Shown here: in pieces, positions 34,412 to 45,601 of the stretch | How positions within the stretch are numbered: position 1 is the stretch's first letter | Layout of the letters: the number at the start of each line of letters is the position of its first letter | DNA from: Mesodorylaimus sp. YZB2_4 | Taxonomy: Eukaryota > Nematoda > Enoplea > Dorylaimida > Dorylaimidae | Assembly (NCBI GenBank): GCA_030248295.1 | Contig: JASANH010000455.1 | Span: forward strand, 124,001 to 188,000 | Length of the DNA: 64,000 nt | Reading direction: 5' to 3' | Position numbers and translations under genes: made by a program | The notes under the pieces: generated by a model | What the model saw: only the letters and a program-made list of their open reading frames with translations | Databases searched by the model: none | What the model was told of the DNA's origin: nothing

Positions 34412-36190
34412 AACTGCATCGGTTATATATTAATGAAGCTTGATATCGGCCCTAGATCAATCCAGATCCACTAAGCCCATGAACTAAGTTTAATCAAAAG
34501 AATTGCAGTAGATATATGCGTGTCGGAGATAGGTTAGAGCAGAATGATTACTTTTTTGATAAACCAACTTTTTGAGGAAGGTCATGGCGCCACCTGGTGT
34601 GAAGAACTTTTGTTGTGTTGGTGTAATGGCTACCCGTACTTTTGGAAGATGCCACTCTAGCAACCACCCATTGTGCATGTCAGATGTCCAAAAAAGGGAA
34701 GGGAAAAAGGAACACCATGTCAGCACGGACATCGCCAGCCTGAGTGCTCATACACTGGACCTATGGATCTATGGTGGACCGCAGAAGCTACATTCGACTA
34801 TTTGCGTGCAGTTTTTCGATTAGTGCATTTTCGCCCCAGCATTTGCCAGCCATGCCATATTCCAGCGGTCATGCAATGCAGCTTGCATGTTCGATGAACA
34901 ATGTTGGCCTGGATGAGCATTTCAAAGGCAGCAAAGCGTAACAACTGCGCGCACCAGCTGCACGTCCATGTAAAAGAAGAGCATCATTGCAGAAGATTTC
35001 AGCAGTTTGCGTATTCAGAGCGATTAAAACTGGCCCATTTATCTCTGATCTCGCGCAGTACGGAATGCGCAAAGTGTTCCACGTACATACGCAGTACCAT
35101 TTTGAAGACTAGAATAGAGTCCCAGACAAGAACCAAGATAAGGTCGAGTCATAAATTAGAAATCATCTGGGCGGCTCGATGCCCATGTTTACGGATGAAT
35201 TTTGAGGCCATCATGGTGTTCAGTGTTGCTTGAGCAACCAAACTACAGTATGTCAGAATCTGACAAATGCTGCATATTTCAAAACGTTGATGCTTTTCCC
35301 GGAGCAATAGATGATTTATCTTCCTGTGACTCTGCATAACTTTGCGCTCTAACTGCAGCAAACTGTGACTCGCGCCAGCTGAGATCATTCAAAATTATCA
35401 TTAAGCGTAAATTTTCAAGAACTGATCAAAGTGAGGATAAGTGCAGTAGTGCGACTTTTGTCCTACCGACGCCCCCCCCCCCCATTCAATGCCCAGTGAC
35501 TGAGGTCGGTTTGGAAAACCTGACCTTGTATGCTAGCAGGTCGTAAGTGATGCACCTGTACTGCTGATGCTCCCAGCCAGAGAGACGGAAGCCAAACTGA
35601 CAGCGGGGTTCAGAGCACACCAGCCAATCTTGAGCAAACTGAAGTCCTGTCCACTATGCCCTCATGGCAGTGAAATCAAAGAGAGGGGTCTGGCTGGTCC
35701 TCACGCGGCCCTGATAACAAGGTTAGACTTCTGAATTTTGACTAACAAGTTAGGGTAAAGTGATAGGTTTGCCTATAGGCTATAGGCAAAACGAACAAGT
35801 GAGCCTGATAACGTTAGAAGAACTAAAAAAGACTGGGCACTGTCTCGAGACCAGATCGTTTTTTTTCCAGCGCTAATGCGAGTTTGAGTGTCTAGTAAAT
35901 GTACGTTTATCCCGATCCGGGCTGAGCAGACAAGCGTGACAGTCTGGAGCCTGTTTTGGAAAGTAGGACATCTATGCGCACAGAAGGCAGCGCCAAAAGC
36001 GAAAACTTTTTTCCATGTGAGACAATAGTGCATATTGAAAGTCGGCGTGGCTGGACCGTTCCAGCGTTGCCTCCATAAACTTCTCCCGGCGTGCTTCAGT
36101 GCTGTGCTAGAGTCTGATCGCATGACCTCAGCAGCGAAGTGTGCAGCATTTCCTTTCCGATAAGCAAATATTCTTCCTTTCCAGGCAAGC
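34412..36190. other. Intergenic within the novel cluster; C-tract
   Basis: A pure C-tract of about 13 bp lies at 35470-35482. Overlapping ORFs on both strands between 34490 and 36192 show no motif and are judged spurious. No fifth copy of the family domain was found here. Confidence 0.45.
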
Positions 36191-36736
36191 ATGGCGATGC
36201 TCTTCCTTTTAGTAATTTTGACTCAACTTGCAATTTGCCAAGGGGCGCCAGAAGGTGAAAACAGTAATGTTGGCGACGAACTCCCTGGAGTCTGTAAGTT
36301 TGCGGTGCACTGTTATCTTCACGGGTTTGTCATTTTCAGTCCTTCTGTTTCAGTGACCAAGACATACGTGGTGTGCGTTAAAGTAGAGGAAGGGAAAGAA
36401 TTGCCGACCTCGACTTACTTGACTGGGCCCAATGGAAACTCGTACACCATTTCGGGGACTTGGGTAGCATACAACTGCAAATATGGCATCCTCGACTTGT
36501 TCAAGATCGATGAGAAAACGTTTGATGAGATAACGAAAATGTGCAAAGAAAAAGGCTTCGAGCATCCTCAACCAGGCGATGATTTACACCCGTCCTCGTA
36601 CCCATTTCAAGTCGGCCACATGATCACTGAATATTATCGCCATAGAACCCCTTTTAGTTTCGGTCATAACCCGCCAACTCCAGTAGATAGATGCGGGGAT
36701 GTGAAAGCAGGCGAGGGGAGTAGTAATCGCCGTTAA
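36191..36736 (+). CDS. Novel secreted family, paralogue 2 (domain only)
   Basis: Predicted 161 residues from exons 36191-36293 and 36354-36736 (phase 1). The signal peptide is MAMLFLLVILTQLAICQG, then a 16-residue spacer, then the family domain: KTYVVCV, WVAYNC, YGILDLF, MCKEKGFEHPQPGDDLHPSS with YPF, TEYYRHRTPF, GHNPPTPVDRC. It lacks the CxC modules and the long linker of paralogues 1 and 3, so it is the minimal form of the family. The 60-bp intron is a multiple of three with no in-frame stop, so the gene also reads as one 181-residue ORF; splicing is preferred because the junction then matches paralogues 1 and 3. Function unknown. Confidence 0.8.
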   Translation: MAMLFLLVILTQLAICQGAPEGENSNVGDELPGVCKFAVHCYLHGFVIFSPSVSVTKTYVVCVKVEEGKELPTSTYLTGPNGNSYTISGTWVAYNCKYGILDLFKIDEKTFDEITKMCKEKGFEHPQPGDDLHPSSYPFQVGHMITEYYRHRTPFSFGHNPPTPVDRCGDVKAGEGSSNRR

Positions 36737-37779
36737 AGTTATGCCACTGCATGTCTCGCTAAATTGATGTCTAGTGTCCACATAGTCACAGGTCACGCGG
36801 CCAGGGGATCCTCGGTGAACTTTTAAGCTTCATTTTGTCTCATGTTCGTGTGATTGCCACGCAAGTGCAACCTTTTTTTATTGAGTGGTAAACAGTAAAT
36901 CAAAAACTGGCAAAGATTGACTTGACATGTTGCACAAGAAAGCGAGTGCCTACTACTAACTGCAGGTCCGTCATCGTCGTAGTCTCTGTTCCAGCAAAGC
37001 ATGGCACAGGAAAGGCAGCTACAATGTCTTTAGCGCCTCCTGTGTATTCCTCCACACCTAGCATCTCGTAATTTATCATAGTCAAATAGTCAGCTGTCGA
37101 GGCGTACTGTAAAGCAGAACGCTGCAACTCTTTTTCTGCTAGTTGTTTTCGTGTCATAAAACTAGAGAGCGTTCAAAGAAAAACAGAGCGTCCTAATCGT
37201 AAGGCAATCTTTGACACGCATTGTAAAATGAAAATGATGTATGTATGATGAATGATGAAAATGTGAGTGTCGACGTATGTACAATAGATGTTCTCACGCA
37301 TGACCAGTCTCCATTCCATACCGAACGTACGGAAAGATGTCACGGATGGATACTCAGACTTCTGTCTTAGCATACCTGCTGAGTAGCTTCGTGATCAATG
37401 CGAGGTCCTATAAATTTTTAGTAGGGCGCCAAATTCCTTTTTTATTGTTCACAATAAACTAGGCATATCCATGAGTGACTTTTTTTCCTGTCCCTTGTTT
37501 CAACCAAGTGAAAGTGGGAGTAATTGTAGAAAGAAAAATCATCCGCTGGATTCCGAAACAAGGCGACCACCGTAGTGAAACTGGTTTCCATCTCTTTTGA
37601 CTGATAGTTTTGATACGCTTATAGAAGCACTTGGCCTAAATTGCAGGACACTTTCTATCTGTGTCAGGCCCGTATGGATTTGGTTGGATACTCACTCCTT
37701 CGGCACCGAAAATCCCAAGTTGAAATAGTTGCTATTTGGGTCTAGATAACAGGCAGGCGGTGTATATCTTTGCCCCAAC
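36737..37779. other. Intergenic; one possible small minus-strand ORF
   Basis: The ORF at 36900-37157 (minus, 85 residues, starting MTRKQLAEKELQRSALQYAS) has fairly protein-like composition but no recognised domain; it may be an exon or spurious. Nothing else seen. Confidence 0.35.
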
Positions 37780-39914
37780 ATGTTGTGTCCTACTTGGTTG
37801 TTGCTGTCGCTACTTGCTTCGGGTAAGGACAACTAGAAGTATGTAATGGGAAGCATAGATCAAAGGAATTTTTTGTTTTAGCTTCTTCGAAGCCACAAGA
37901 GCTAGGTCAAGAGAACCTTGGTACGACCGTGGTCGCACTTGGTCCAACAGCCATATTTACCCCATCACCCCTTCCAGGTGCTGAGGGAAACGCAACGTCT
38001 GTGCTAGAGCCAGGGATAACTGGTGCTGGTGAGAACGGAACGGCTTTGGCTGAGCAACTTCCGCATGAAACGACACCAGCAGCAGGAGGAAACGAAACGG
38101 TTCCAGAGGCAACTGTCGCCTCTGCTGTAAGCGGACCCAACGAGACAGCTGTAGGTGTAACTGCTGCTCCTACTGGCGTTGGTCAAAACGAGACGACTGC
38201 TCCTGCTACCGAAACTCCAGCTGCTGCAATAGACGCGGCCGTCACAGAGATTCCAAAGGCTTCGGTGGTTCCTGCCTCTGGCAAAAACGCAACCGGCGGA
38301 GGTACTTTGGAGGAAATAGCTGCGGCGGCAGCAGGAGCGGCTGGAAATCCTGATGGCCTAATCTGCGTATGTTCCGCTGATCCTGCCGAACCAGCTGGCA
38401 CTTTCATCTGTACTTGCTCACCTTCAACACGCGAGGCACTTATAGCTCCAGCTCCCGTTCCTGGTCCTATTCCAAACGATACTAAAATCAATGTCCCCAT
38501 TGAGCAACCAACACCAGCCGTTAATGAAACGGTGACCCAACCATCAGTCAATGAAACGGCGACCCCATCCTCAGTCAATGAAACGGCGACTCCACCATCA
38601 GGCAATGAAACAGGAACCCCATCCTCCGTCAATGCCACGGCGACCCCATCCTCAGTCAATGAAACGGCGACCCCATCCTCAGTCAATGAAACGGCGACTC
38701 CACCATCAGGCAATGAAACAGCAACCCCATCCTCCGCCAATGCCACGGCGACCCCATCCTCAGTCAATGAAACGGCGACCCCATTCTCAGTCAATGAAAC
38801 GGCGACTCCACCATCAGGCAATGAAACAGCAACCCCATCCTCCGCCAATGCCACGGCGACCCCATCCTCAGTCAATGAAACGGCGACTCCACCATCAGGC
38901 AATGAAACAGCAACCCCATCCTCCGCCAATGCCACGGCGACCCCATCCTCAGTCAATGAAACGGCGACTCCACCATCAGGCAATGAAACAGCAACCCCAT
39001 CCTCCGCCAATGCCACGGCGACCCCATCCTCAGTCAATGAAACGGCGACTCCACCATCAGGCAATGAAACAGCAGCCCCATCCTCCGCAAATGCCACGGC
39101 GACCCCATCCTCAGTCAATGAAACGGCGACTCCACCATCAGGCAATGAAACAGCAACCCCATCCTCCGCCAATGCCACGGCGACCCCATCCTCAGTCAAT
39201 GAAACGGCGACTCCACCATCAGTCAATGAAACAGCATCCCCATCCTCCGCCAATGAAACAGCGACCCCATCTTCAGCTAATGAAACAGTGACCCCATCCT
39301 CAGCTAATGAAACAGCGACCCCACCATCAGTCAATGAAACCGTGGTTCCATCTGCCAACGTGACTGAACTACCTGGCGCCAGTAACCAGACTGAAACGGG
39401 TACACAGGTTCCATCGCCAACACCCACAGGAACTGAAAGTATCTACGAGGGCGTCATAACTGCTGCGCCTTACACACCTCAACCAGGAAGTATGTGTTTG
39501 CTCGTCGCTTCTGTTCTTTCTACTTTTGCAAACGATTTTCTTTCAGGAGTCAAAACGTTTGTGGTGTGCGTCAGCCTGGGTCCGAGGGGTCCCGTATCTG
39601 ACTACCTTACTGACGACACCGGCAAGTCAGTCGATGTTGAGGGCGAGTGGATGTATTACAAATGTAAATCCGGCATCGTCGAACCATTCCTTATCACGAA
39701 AAGTGTCTATGAAAGCATAAAGAAGCAGTGCGAAGCTAAAGGCCACCACCACCCACAGCCCAACGACGACCTACATCAATCATCGTATCCGTTCCAATAT
39801 GAAGGATTCCTAACGGAGTACTACCGCCATAGGACACCGTTTCTCTTCAACCATTTTCCGAAGACACCAGTCGATAGGTGCCAAGATATCAGAAAATATC
39901 GTCGTACTCACTAA
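37780..39914 (+). CDS. Novel secreted family, paralogue 3: N-glycosylation-sequon repeat stalk plus family domain
   Basis: Predicted 672 residues. Exons 37780-37822 (signal peptide MLCPTWLLLSLLAS), 37882-39489, 39547-39914, all phase 1 as in paralogue 1. Exon 2 starts with an Ala/Thr/Pro/Glu-rich part already containing NxT/S sites, then a degenerate CxC module (LICVCSADPAEPAGTFICTC), then about 270 residues of 9-residue repeats of the form NETATPSSV/NETATPPSG. Nearly every unit holds an N-x-T sequon, about 33 in this stretch, with Ser/Thr/Pro suited to O-glycans. Exon 3 is the family domain: KTFVVCV, WMYYKC, SGIVEPF, QCEAKG, DDLHQSSYPF, TEYYRHRTPF, TPVDRC. This looks like a heavily glycosylated, mucin-like extracellular stalk carrying the domain at its end. 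Function unknown. Confidence 0.82.
38530..39357 (+). repeat. Coding 27-bp minisatellite (with 81-bp higher-order unit)
   Basis: The unit is 27 bp, for example aatgaaacggcgacccc followed by a variable tail, encoding 9 residues. Three variants (ending PSG, SSA, SSV) alternate in a fixed order to give an 81-bp higher-order repeat for much of the array. Because 27 is a multiple of three, stop-free frames of 246 codons (plus, other frame) and 414 codons (minus) also run through it; these are by-products. Confidence 0.9.
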
Positions 39915-40479
39915 ATTCGACTCAGATACTTGCCGATCGTTTAACGTAGTTCTAAATTTCTATGATTTTAGTCACCATATCTCTAAAATGATACGCCAAG
40001 AGATGGCAATAGCGCTTGCATTTAGGTTTCTGTTTTTTCTTGTAGCTGTGTGTCAATGCACGTCTCGTGCTGCTAATAGGGCCTTTGTCTTAGCTTGACG
40101 AATACGAACGACACCACCTTGTTGTACAGTTTCCCTCTCCTGTCAATGCCATATTATTCGTAGAGGACTCGTATTGCCTTTCAGTGCTTATTGGAACTCG
40201 TGTAGGTGCTTCTTTGCCATCTTGTTACTTTATGACGTGCTGCGCTTCTTGAAACTTTCATAGGCGGCAAGAGAGTGTACGCCCCAATTATCTCATATAG
40301 TATATCGAACAACAAATGGGTTCTCTTTTAAAACAGACTTCTTTGCAAGTGCAAGTGGTCTCAATGTTTTGCACATCATACTCATGCTAGTCTTCGCCGA
40401 AATTGGAGCAGAAGTATCTTTATATGGTAAACGAAGATTTCCGAGAACAGTCAGAGGAGGGGACTCCTATTGAGATAGG
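39915..40479. other. Intergenic between paralogues 3 and 4
   Basis: No ORF, repeat or recognisable site. Probably contains the promoter of paralogue 4. Confidence 0.5.
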
Positions 40480-41425
40480 ATGCTGCGTGTATTCATCCTC
40501 GTTTCTGTACTGTCGTTAGGTAAGGTGAATGAGGGTACTTTGCATTTGGAAGATCTTTGGCACCCTCGTCTTTCAGGCTCCTTTGCTCCCGTTATCGAAC
40601 CGTCTTCACCTGAAGACAAGGTTGATACGGCAGCCTTCCTAGCTGCCGTTGGTAAATCTAACAGTTCATTCGTATGTTATTGCAAGCCACCACCGGGAAA
40701 GGCTGGTCGCGCCCCATATCAATGTAAATGCAACTCCTCTCTCATTGAGGAAATAAGTCTTGGTGGTCCTAGCTTTGGCGAGGATGAAAGCGACGACCTT
40801 TCCAATAATGACAATGGCAGTAGCAAAGTGGTGTTGGGCGCCGCGCTAAATCCTAGCTCCTCTGTTCTGAATGTTGGTGCCATTGAGGATATCACTTCCA
40901 ACAGTACGACCCCTATTGTTAGTACCATTGAAATACAGAGCACCTTGTCCACCTCTCTTCCTGACTCGAGCTCTACCAGTTCGACTTCGATCGCTACTGA
41001 ACAACCCGAATTCGACTTCGGAAGTAAGAAAATAGGTTAAATTTGTAGGCTTTGGTTACACACAATGTTCCTTCTGCATTTCAGTCAGCTGGTCAAATGT
41101 GATCTGTTCGAAATCTGATCATTCTGGCATTCATGGCGAATGGTTGATCGAAAACAATGGTGTACCTGTCAGAGTTACTGGCTTGTGGCTAACCCATCTC
41201 TGCTCCTACGGTCCTGTAGATTCATTCCTTGTCTCAACACTTGATTATATAAACCTTCTGAATCAATGTCAAGCTAAAGGATACGAGCTAGCACAGCCCA
41301 CAAATTCTTTCCACACTGGGTGGTATCCATTTCAAATTGAACAAGTAATTTTGACCGAATATTATTATCAGACACCCAGTTCAGAGTACTTACGCTTGCG
41401 TATGGCTAATGCGAATAACTGTTAG
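40480..41425 (+). CDS. Novel secreted family, paralogue 4 (divergent)
   Basis: Predicted 275 residues. Exons 40480-40519, 40577-41023, 41085-41425, again all phase 1. The signal peptide begins MLRVFILVSVLSL. Exon 2 has one CxC module (SSFVCYCKPPPGKAG, then YQCKC) and a Ser/Thr/Asn-rich acidic linker with several NxS/T sites. Exon 3 is a diverged copy of the family domain: NVIC, LWLTHLC, YGPVDSF, QCQAKG, then HTGWYPF in place of HPSSYPF, TEYYYQT in place of TEYYRHRTPF, and the fourth Cys is the very last residue. All four cysteines and the H-x(3)-YPF spacing survive, so the fold is probably kept while surface positions have changed. The first intron (57 bp) has no in-frame stop. Confidence 0.78.
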
Positions 41426-43411
41426 ACCTGTCAGATTTTTTGCAGTTGTAATGTTTTATCGGATCGTACAGAAGAGTGAGCAGGCACGTGTTTTCTTTTT
41501 AACGTTCTGAATACACTACTTTAGATACAAGCACTTTGATACAAGCCACCTCTGGGGGAGTTTTCCTTTGTTCAATCGCTCACTATTTGTCCTAAATATG
41601 TCAAACTGTTGTTGAAGAAACTACATTCCTGAGTAGAGCGCCGAATCGTTTACACATTACGGCGTCTTCTTTCTTCTTCGTTACTGTCATGTAGTTCTAT
41701 TTAGAGAACTACGGATGCGAGTATGTCGATACTTTATTTTTACTGCTGGAGAAGAAAGGTGTACAATCTAATCTAAGATACAAATAAAATTTGTACAAAC
41801 CACGAGCGTAAACGCACGATATTAAAGAGTGTCCGTGTTGTAGATGTAGTGAGGCAAGTATGGTTAGCCGCAGCAGAGAAAAAGTGTTAATAAACAATGG
41901 CAGAAATTATGACCTACTATCTCTTTTCTTTGGGAATGTATGCGCGGCCTATGCGGTAACGTGGGGGGGGCGTGTATATTTCCAAAGAAAACAGGTTATA
42001 CTGTATGATTTTACTTTCAATGAAGCAGATACACAGCACTCGGGCATTGAAAGACAAAAAAGAGCATTAAAAACACAGGTTGAGTATCATAAGGAATTGA
42101 AAACAAAGCCAGACAAAAGGCAATTAAAAAATTGCAAAGTCGTGGTTTTGATTGACGATAAAAAAATTTACTCGCACAAATATTTACACCTGCCCAACCC
42201 CATTCACACCCGCAGAAAGCAAGGTAAACGATTGATCACTTATCGTCGAAATTCAATCATCCTGGGGAGCTCTATCTCGCCTGGCCGACTGTCGTCTCAG
42301 GTGGCCGGCCATATCACTTGGTCGCCCAATGTATAAGCGATTTTAAGAATATGACGTCACCCCTTAGTGACCTGATAAAATGGCCGGCCGTCTCACTTCA
42401 CCGTCACACGAAAAGAACACCGATTCTGCAAAGATACATTTTTGAGAGGCTGAGAGCTGGGTGCGGCTTTCGGAAATCATTAGGGTTTGAGGGCCTCAGC
42501 ACGATTTGAGGGGCGAGGACCTGCCTGTCCATGCGATCAGAACCAAACTCATTGGCAACAAGGCCGTGATCAGGTGAAGCAATGCTTTAATCGGCAAGTG
42601 ATCATTTCTCTACTCCTTGATAATCCTTCCTGTTGTGCTGGTCACTGGGGACATTGTCCTAATTGTAAGTGGGGCTATGTTCCAAGTCCATAATTCTAGC
42701 AGATATAGATATAAATATTGAGACGAGCGGCCAACTCACATTAGTGGGCCAAATGAGTCAGTCGGACAAGTGAGAAAGGCGGGCACCTGAGAGAGGTACA
42801 CAATCCCCTAGCCACCGGTACGTGAATGTGGTGGTCACGTTTCTCTCAAAGTTATTGGCTAACTGTAAGACACCGCTTCTCCTGCTTCTTCGGCCGTCTT
42901 TTTTTATTTGGTAACAGATGTTTGAAGAAATGCACAGTCACACGCTTTCATAATGCTTATGCAAACGGCTGTAACCTTTCTCTAAATAGTGAGGCGTTAC
43001 AATAACTGAATCGTTATTTATGTGCAAATGAATGTACATAGTGCGAAATTCTACGATACATATGTGTATACACTGCCTGTAACAAGGACTTCGATAAAAA
43101 GTATACCCCAAGAGTTATTATTAGCGCCTTGAGCAGCTATATTGAGTCGACCGCTGTAGTAGATAGCGATGGGCATCGCAATCTGCCCACAAACCGTTCC
43201 CTTATCCAGTTTGTGAAAAATGACAAGTTTAGACCTGCTGGTCTCACGCACGATATGCGCTACCGTTAGATCAGTAGGCGAAAGTTTATGGCTGGTGTGG
43301 GTCCGAATGATCCTTGACTGGTTCTAGAGTGTGTGGCGTGGCATGTTCCTTCCTGCCACATACCGTATTCACATATTGCAGTCACGTTCTGCTGCTAACG
43401 TTATGCACAGA
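41426..43411. other. Intergenic; repeat-derived sequence
   Basis: Contains the small palindromic repeat at 41924-41999. The 158-codon ORF at 41860-42336 runs through that repeat and is not supported as a gene. No other recognised feature. Confidence 0.45.
41924..41999. repeat. Small palindromic dispersed repeat, copy 1
   Basis: Imperfect inverted arms ttttctttgggaatgta and tatatttccaaagaaaa flank a core cggcctatgcggtaacg plus a G-run. A second copy with the same core lies at 61431-61504, in the same orientation and with the same flank acaggt(t/c)ata. Looks like a very short non-autonomous fold-back element. Confidence 0.7.
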
Positions 43412-43412
43412 T

Positions 43413-45601
43413 TGCAAGGAGTTGGACCTATAAATCAGAAGGAGACTGCATCTTCTATACCGCAATGTTGTAAATTTCCAGCGGGCTTATTTACACCTTG
43501 TCATAAGCAGTTTGTGTCTGCGCAGAGTGTGCGCGGCCTCCCCTTTGGCTCTTCCCTTCGCTGGTGTGGATGGAAAACAAATATACGTGAAGAAAAAAAG
43601 AAGAAAAATAGAATATAATGCCAGCCATGATGAAGGAAAAAGAAGTTTCACTGGTTCGATCGCACTTTTTGACAGAATACAAATTTAGCGTTCGCAAAAC
43701 ATTTCTAATAACAAAGTACAGTACCTAATCCATTGCCGTAATTGATATGAATCAGAATAGCCGCCCATAAGACGGTTTAAAATTGAGCATTAATGGTAAG
43801 TGTCGTCGAAACGTCTTCTGTTTCATTTTACTCCTTTTTATTCGTCAATAATGCAATATGGAATTAAATTTAATTTGGTCACCAAGAATAACGAGGCCGA
43901 CCGCGCACACTTTGCACAGACACTCAAAACTGCTTATGACAAGGTGTAAATAAGCCCGCTGGAAATTTATAACATTGCGGTATAGAAGATGCAGTCTCCT
44001 TCTGGGGCCGTATTCCAGAAGCGTTTTCCTGTGAGGTTTTCCAGTCAGCTGGGTAGTTTCCTCCGAGGTCACAGTAAACCCTATTACAGAAACAATTCCG
44101 CTGACTGTTTTCCTGTCAGCGGGTCAAGTTTTCCAGCGAGCTGAAAGGGTTTACACAAAATGCTATTCCAGAAACTTTCCTTGGAGAAAAGTTCCTGCGA
44201 GTTTGACCACCTCGCAGGAAAAAACGTTTAGGTGGTCGAGAGCACCTAAAATCGGGTTTCCTGCGAGGTTTGTCAATGGTTTAACATAGTCGTGCTGCTA
44301 AAATGGATCTCGTTGAACTCGATGAGAACAAATATTTGTAGAACTCAAGGTCCAGCAATTTTTAATTACCGTATCGATTCGTACAATGGGTACGATGACC
44401 AAAAACGTATCACTCGCTATCGTTACGAAGGATGTAGGCAATCCCTTGTCATTCTTGCTTAGCCACGACCTCAGGCGAAAGACTCGTCGTCATAATGCTC
44501 TGCTGAAGAGTTGAGCAGCAGCTGCTTACTGCGCTTTGATTTTATGCAAGCAATAAGCCATATCAATTGCTCGATGGTGATTAGCCTAGCATTTCACAGC
44601 TACTGTAGCTCTACCGAAAATGATTACAGCTGTCTCCGAATCATTTTGCAAAAAAGTCAGGTACATTAAAGTTCCTGAAGGCGCTTATGCTCAAGAATGT
44701 GTGCGAGGTTGGGTGTGAGCAAATTTTGGTGAGGTTGGGCGGTTGAGACGTCTCGAGAAAACCCTAAGCAATATCGGAATCAAAAGAGTACCCGTCTGTC
44801 AACGTGAAAGTAGCTTGCGACCATCATTGTGAATTCACTAATATAATGTACATACACAGTTGGAGTCATCCAACAACTCGCACATTTTTCGACAAAGCTG
44901 CCTGCGGGATATCGTGGAGGTATTACCAGCGGGGGATCATTTCAGTCGACTCGGCCTATCCATGCCGAAAATGGCTTCCAGTATGACACCATTCAAAGAG
45001 CCTCTTTGAAATGAGAGTCAACGGAATTATAACAAGGCTTACAAGAAAATGAGGGTGAGAATCGAGAACACAATCGACAAGTGGAAGCGGCAGTTTGAAT
45101 GACTTCATTCTGGGTCTCGTTAGACACAAAACTGGTTGCATGGATATGGTTGGCCGCACGGTGCTTCGACTGGCACATGCCCGACTTTGTTGGAGAAAAA
45201 AACACAGATGAAGGACATCGTGATCGCTGATGACAACAAAAATGATCAACTGACTTTTTCTGGGCTTAGGCGCCGAGAATGACGCAGCTCCATTTCATCC
45301 CATATCATGAGTGAGTGCCTGAACATGTAGTAACTTGGTTGAAACCGTAACATCCACTGAGCTAATTCCTTCCAGCTCACTGGAAGTTTCCTTTGAGGTC
45401 ACTGTGCTTCTGGAATAGGGTCACCTCACCGGGCGATTTTCCTTTAAGCTCACAGGAAAGTTCCATCGAGCTCCAAGAGATTTCACCCTGCGAGCTTGAA
45501 GGAAAGTTCCAGTGACCTTGAAGGAAAATTTTCCTTTCACCTCGAGGTTTCCTTCGAGTTTCTGGAATACGGCCTCTGATTTATAGGTCCAACTCCTTGC
45601 A
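43413..45601. repeat. Fold-back element with about 125-bp inverted arms, interrupted in its right arm
   Basis: The left arm, 43413 to about 43538, starts tgcaaggagttggaccta. Its reverse complement occurs as two pieces, about 43893-44004 and 45575-45601, which join to a continuous arm when the 44005-45574 insertion is removed. Arm identity is high but not perfect. The original loop is about 350 bp (43539-43892). No coding capacity recognised. Confidence 0.85.
44005..45574. mobile_element. Non-autonomous TIR element (about 1.57 kb) inserted into the fold-back arm
   Basis: Ends are inverted: GGGCCGTATTCCAGAA at the left and TTCTGGAATACGGCC at the right. The flanking TCTG (44001-44004 and 45575-45578) occurs once in the uninterrupted opposite arm, consistent with a 3-4 bp target-site duplication. 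Subterminal DNA on both sides holds many diverged copies of motifs like ATTCCAGAA and TTTCC..GAGCTGG. The interior (about 44300-45300) has no convincing transposase. A cut-and-paste, non-autonomous DNA element is the best reading; the superfamily is not assigned. Confidence 0.78.

Noticed and set aside
38530..39357. CRISPR-like regular repeat array
   Set aside because: Repeats are directly adjacent with no unique spacers, lie in a coding exon, and the genome is eukaryotic.
38183..39427. 414-codon minus-strand ORF and 246-codon plus-strand ORF (38551-39291) across the repeat
   Set aside because: Both are by-products of a 27-bp repeat, which leaves several frames open; the sequon-bearing frame is the one that joins the signal peptide and the conserved domain.
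41860..42336. 158-codon plus-strand ORF
   Set aside because: Runs through the dispersed palindromic repeat, has no signal peptide or domain, and its codon content looks random.
43331..43618. 95-codon ORF in the fold-back region
   Set aside because: It spans the hairpin arm and part of its loop, with no domain; considered chance.
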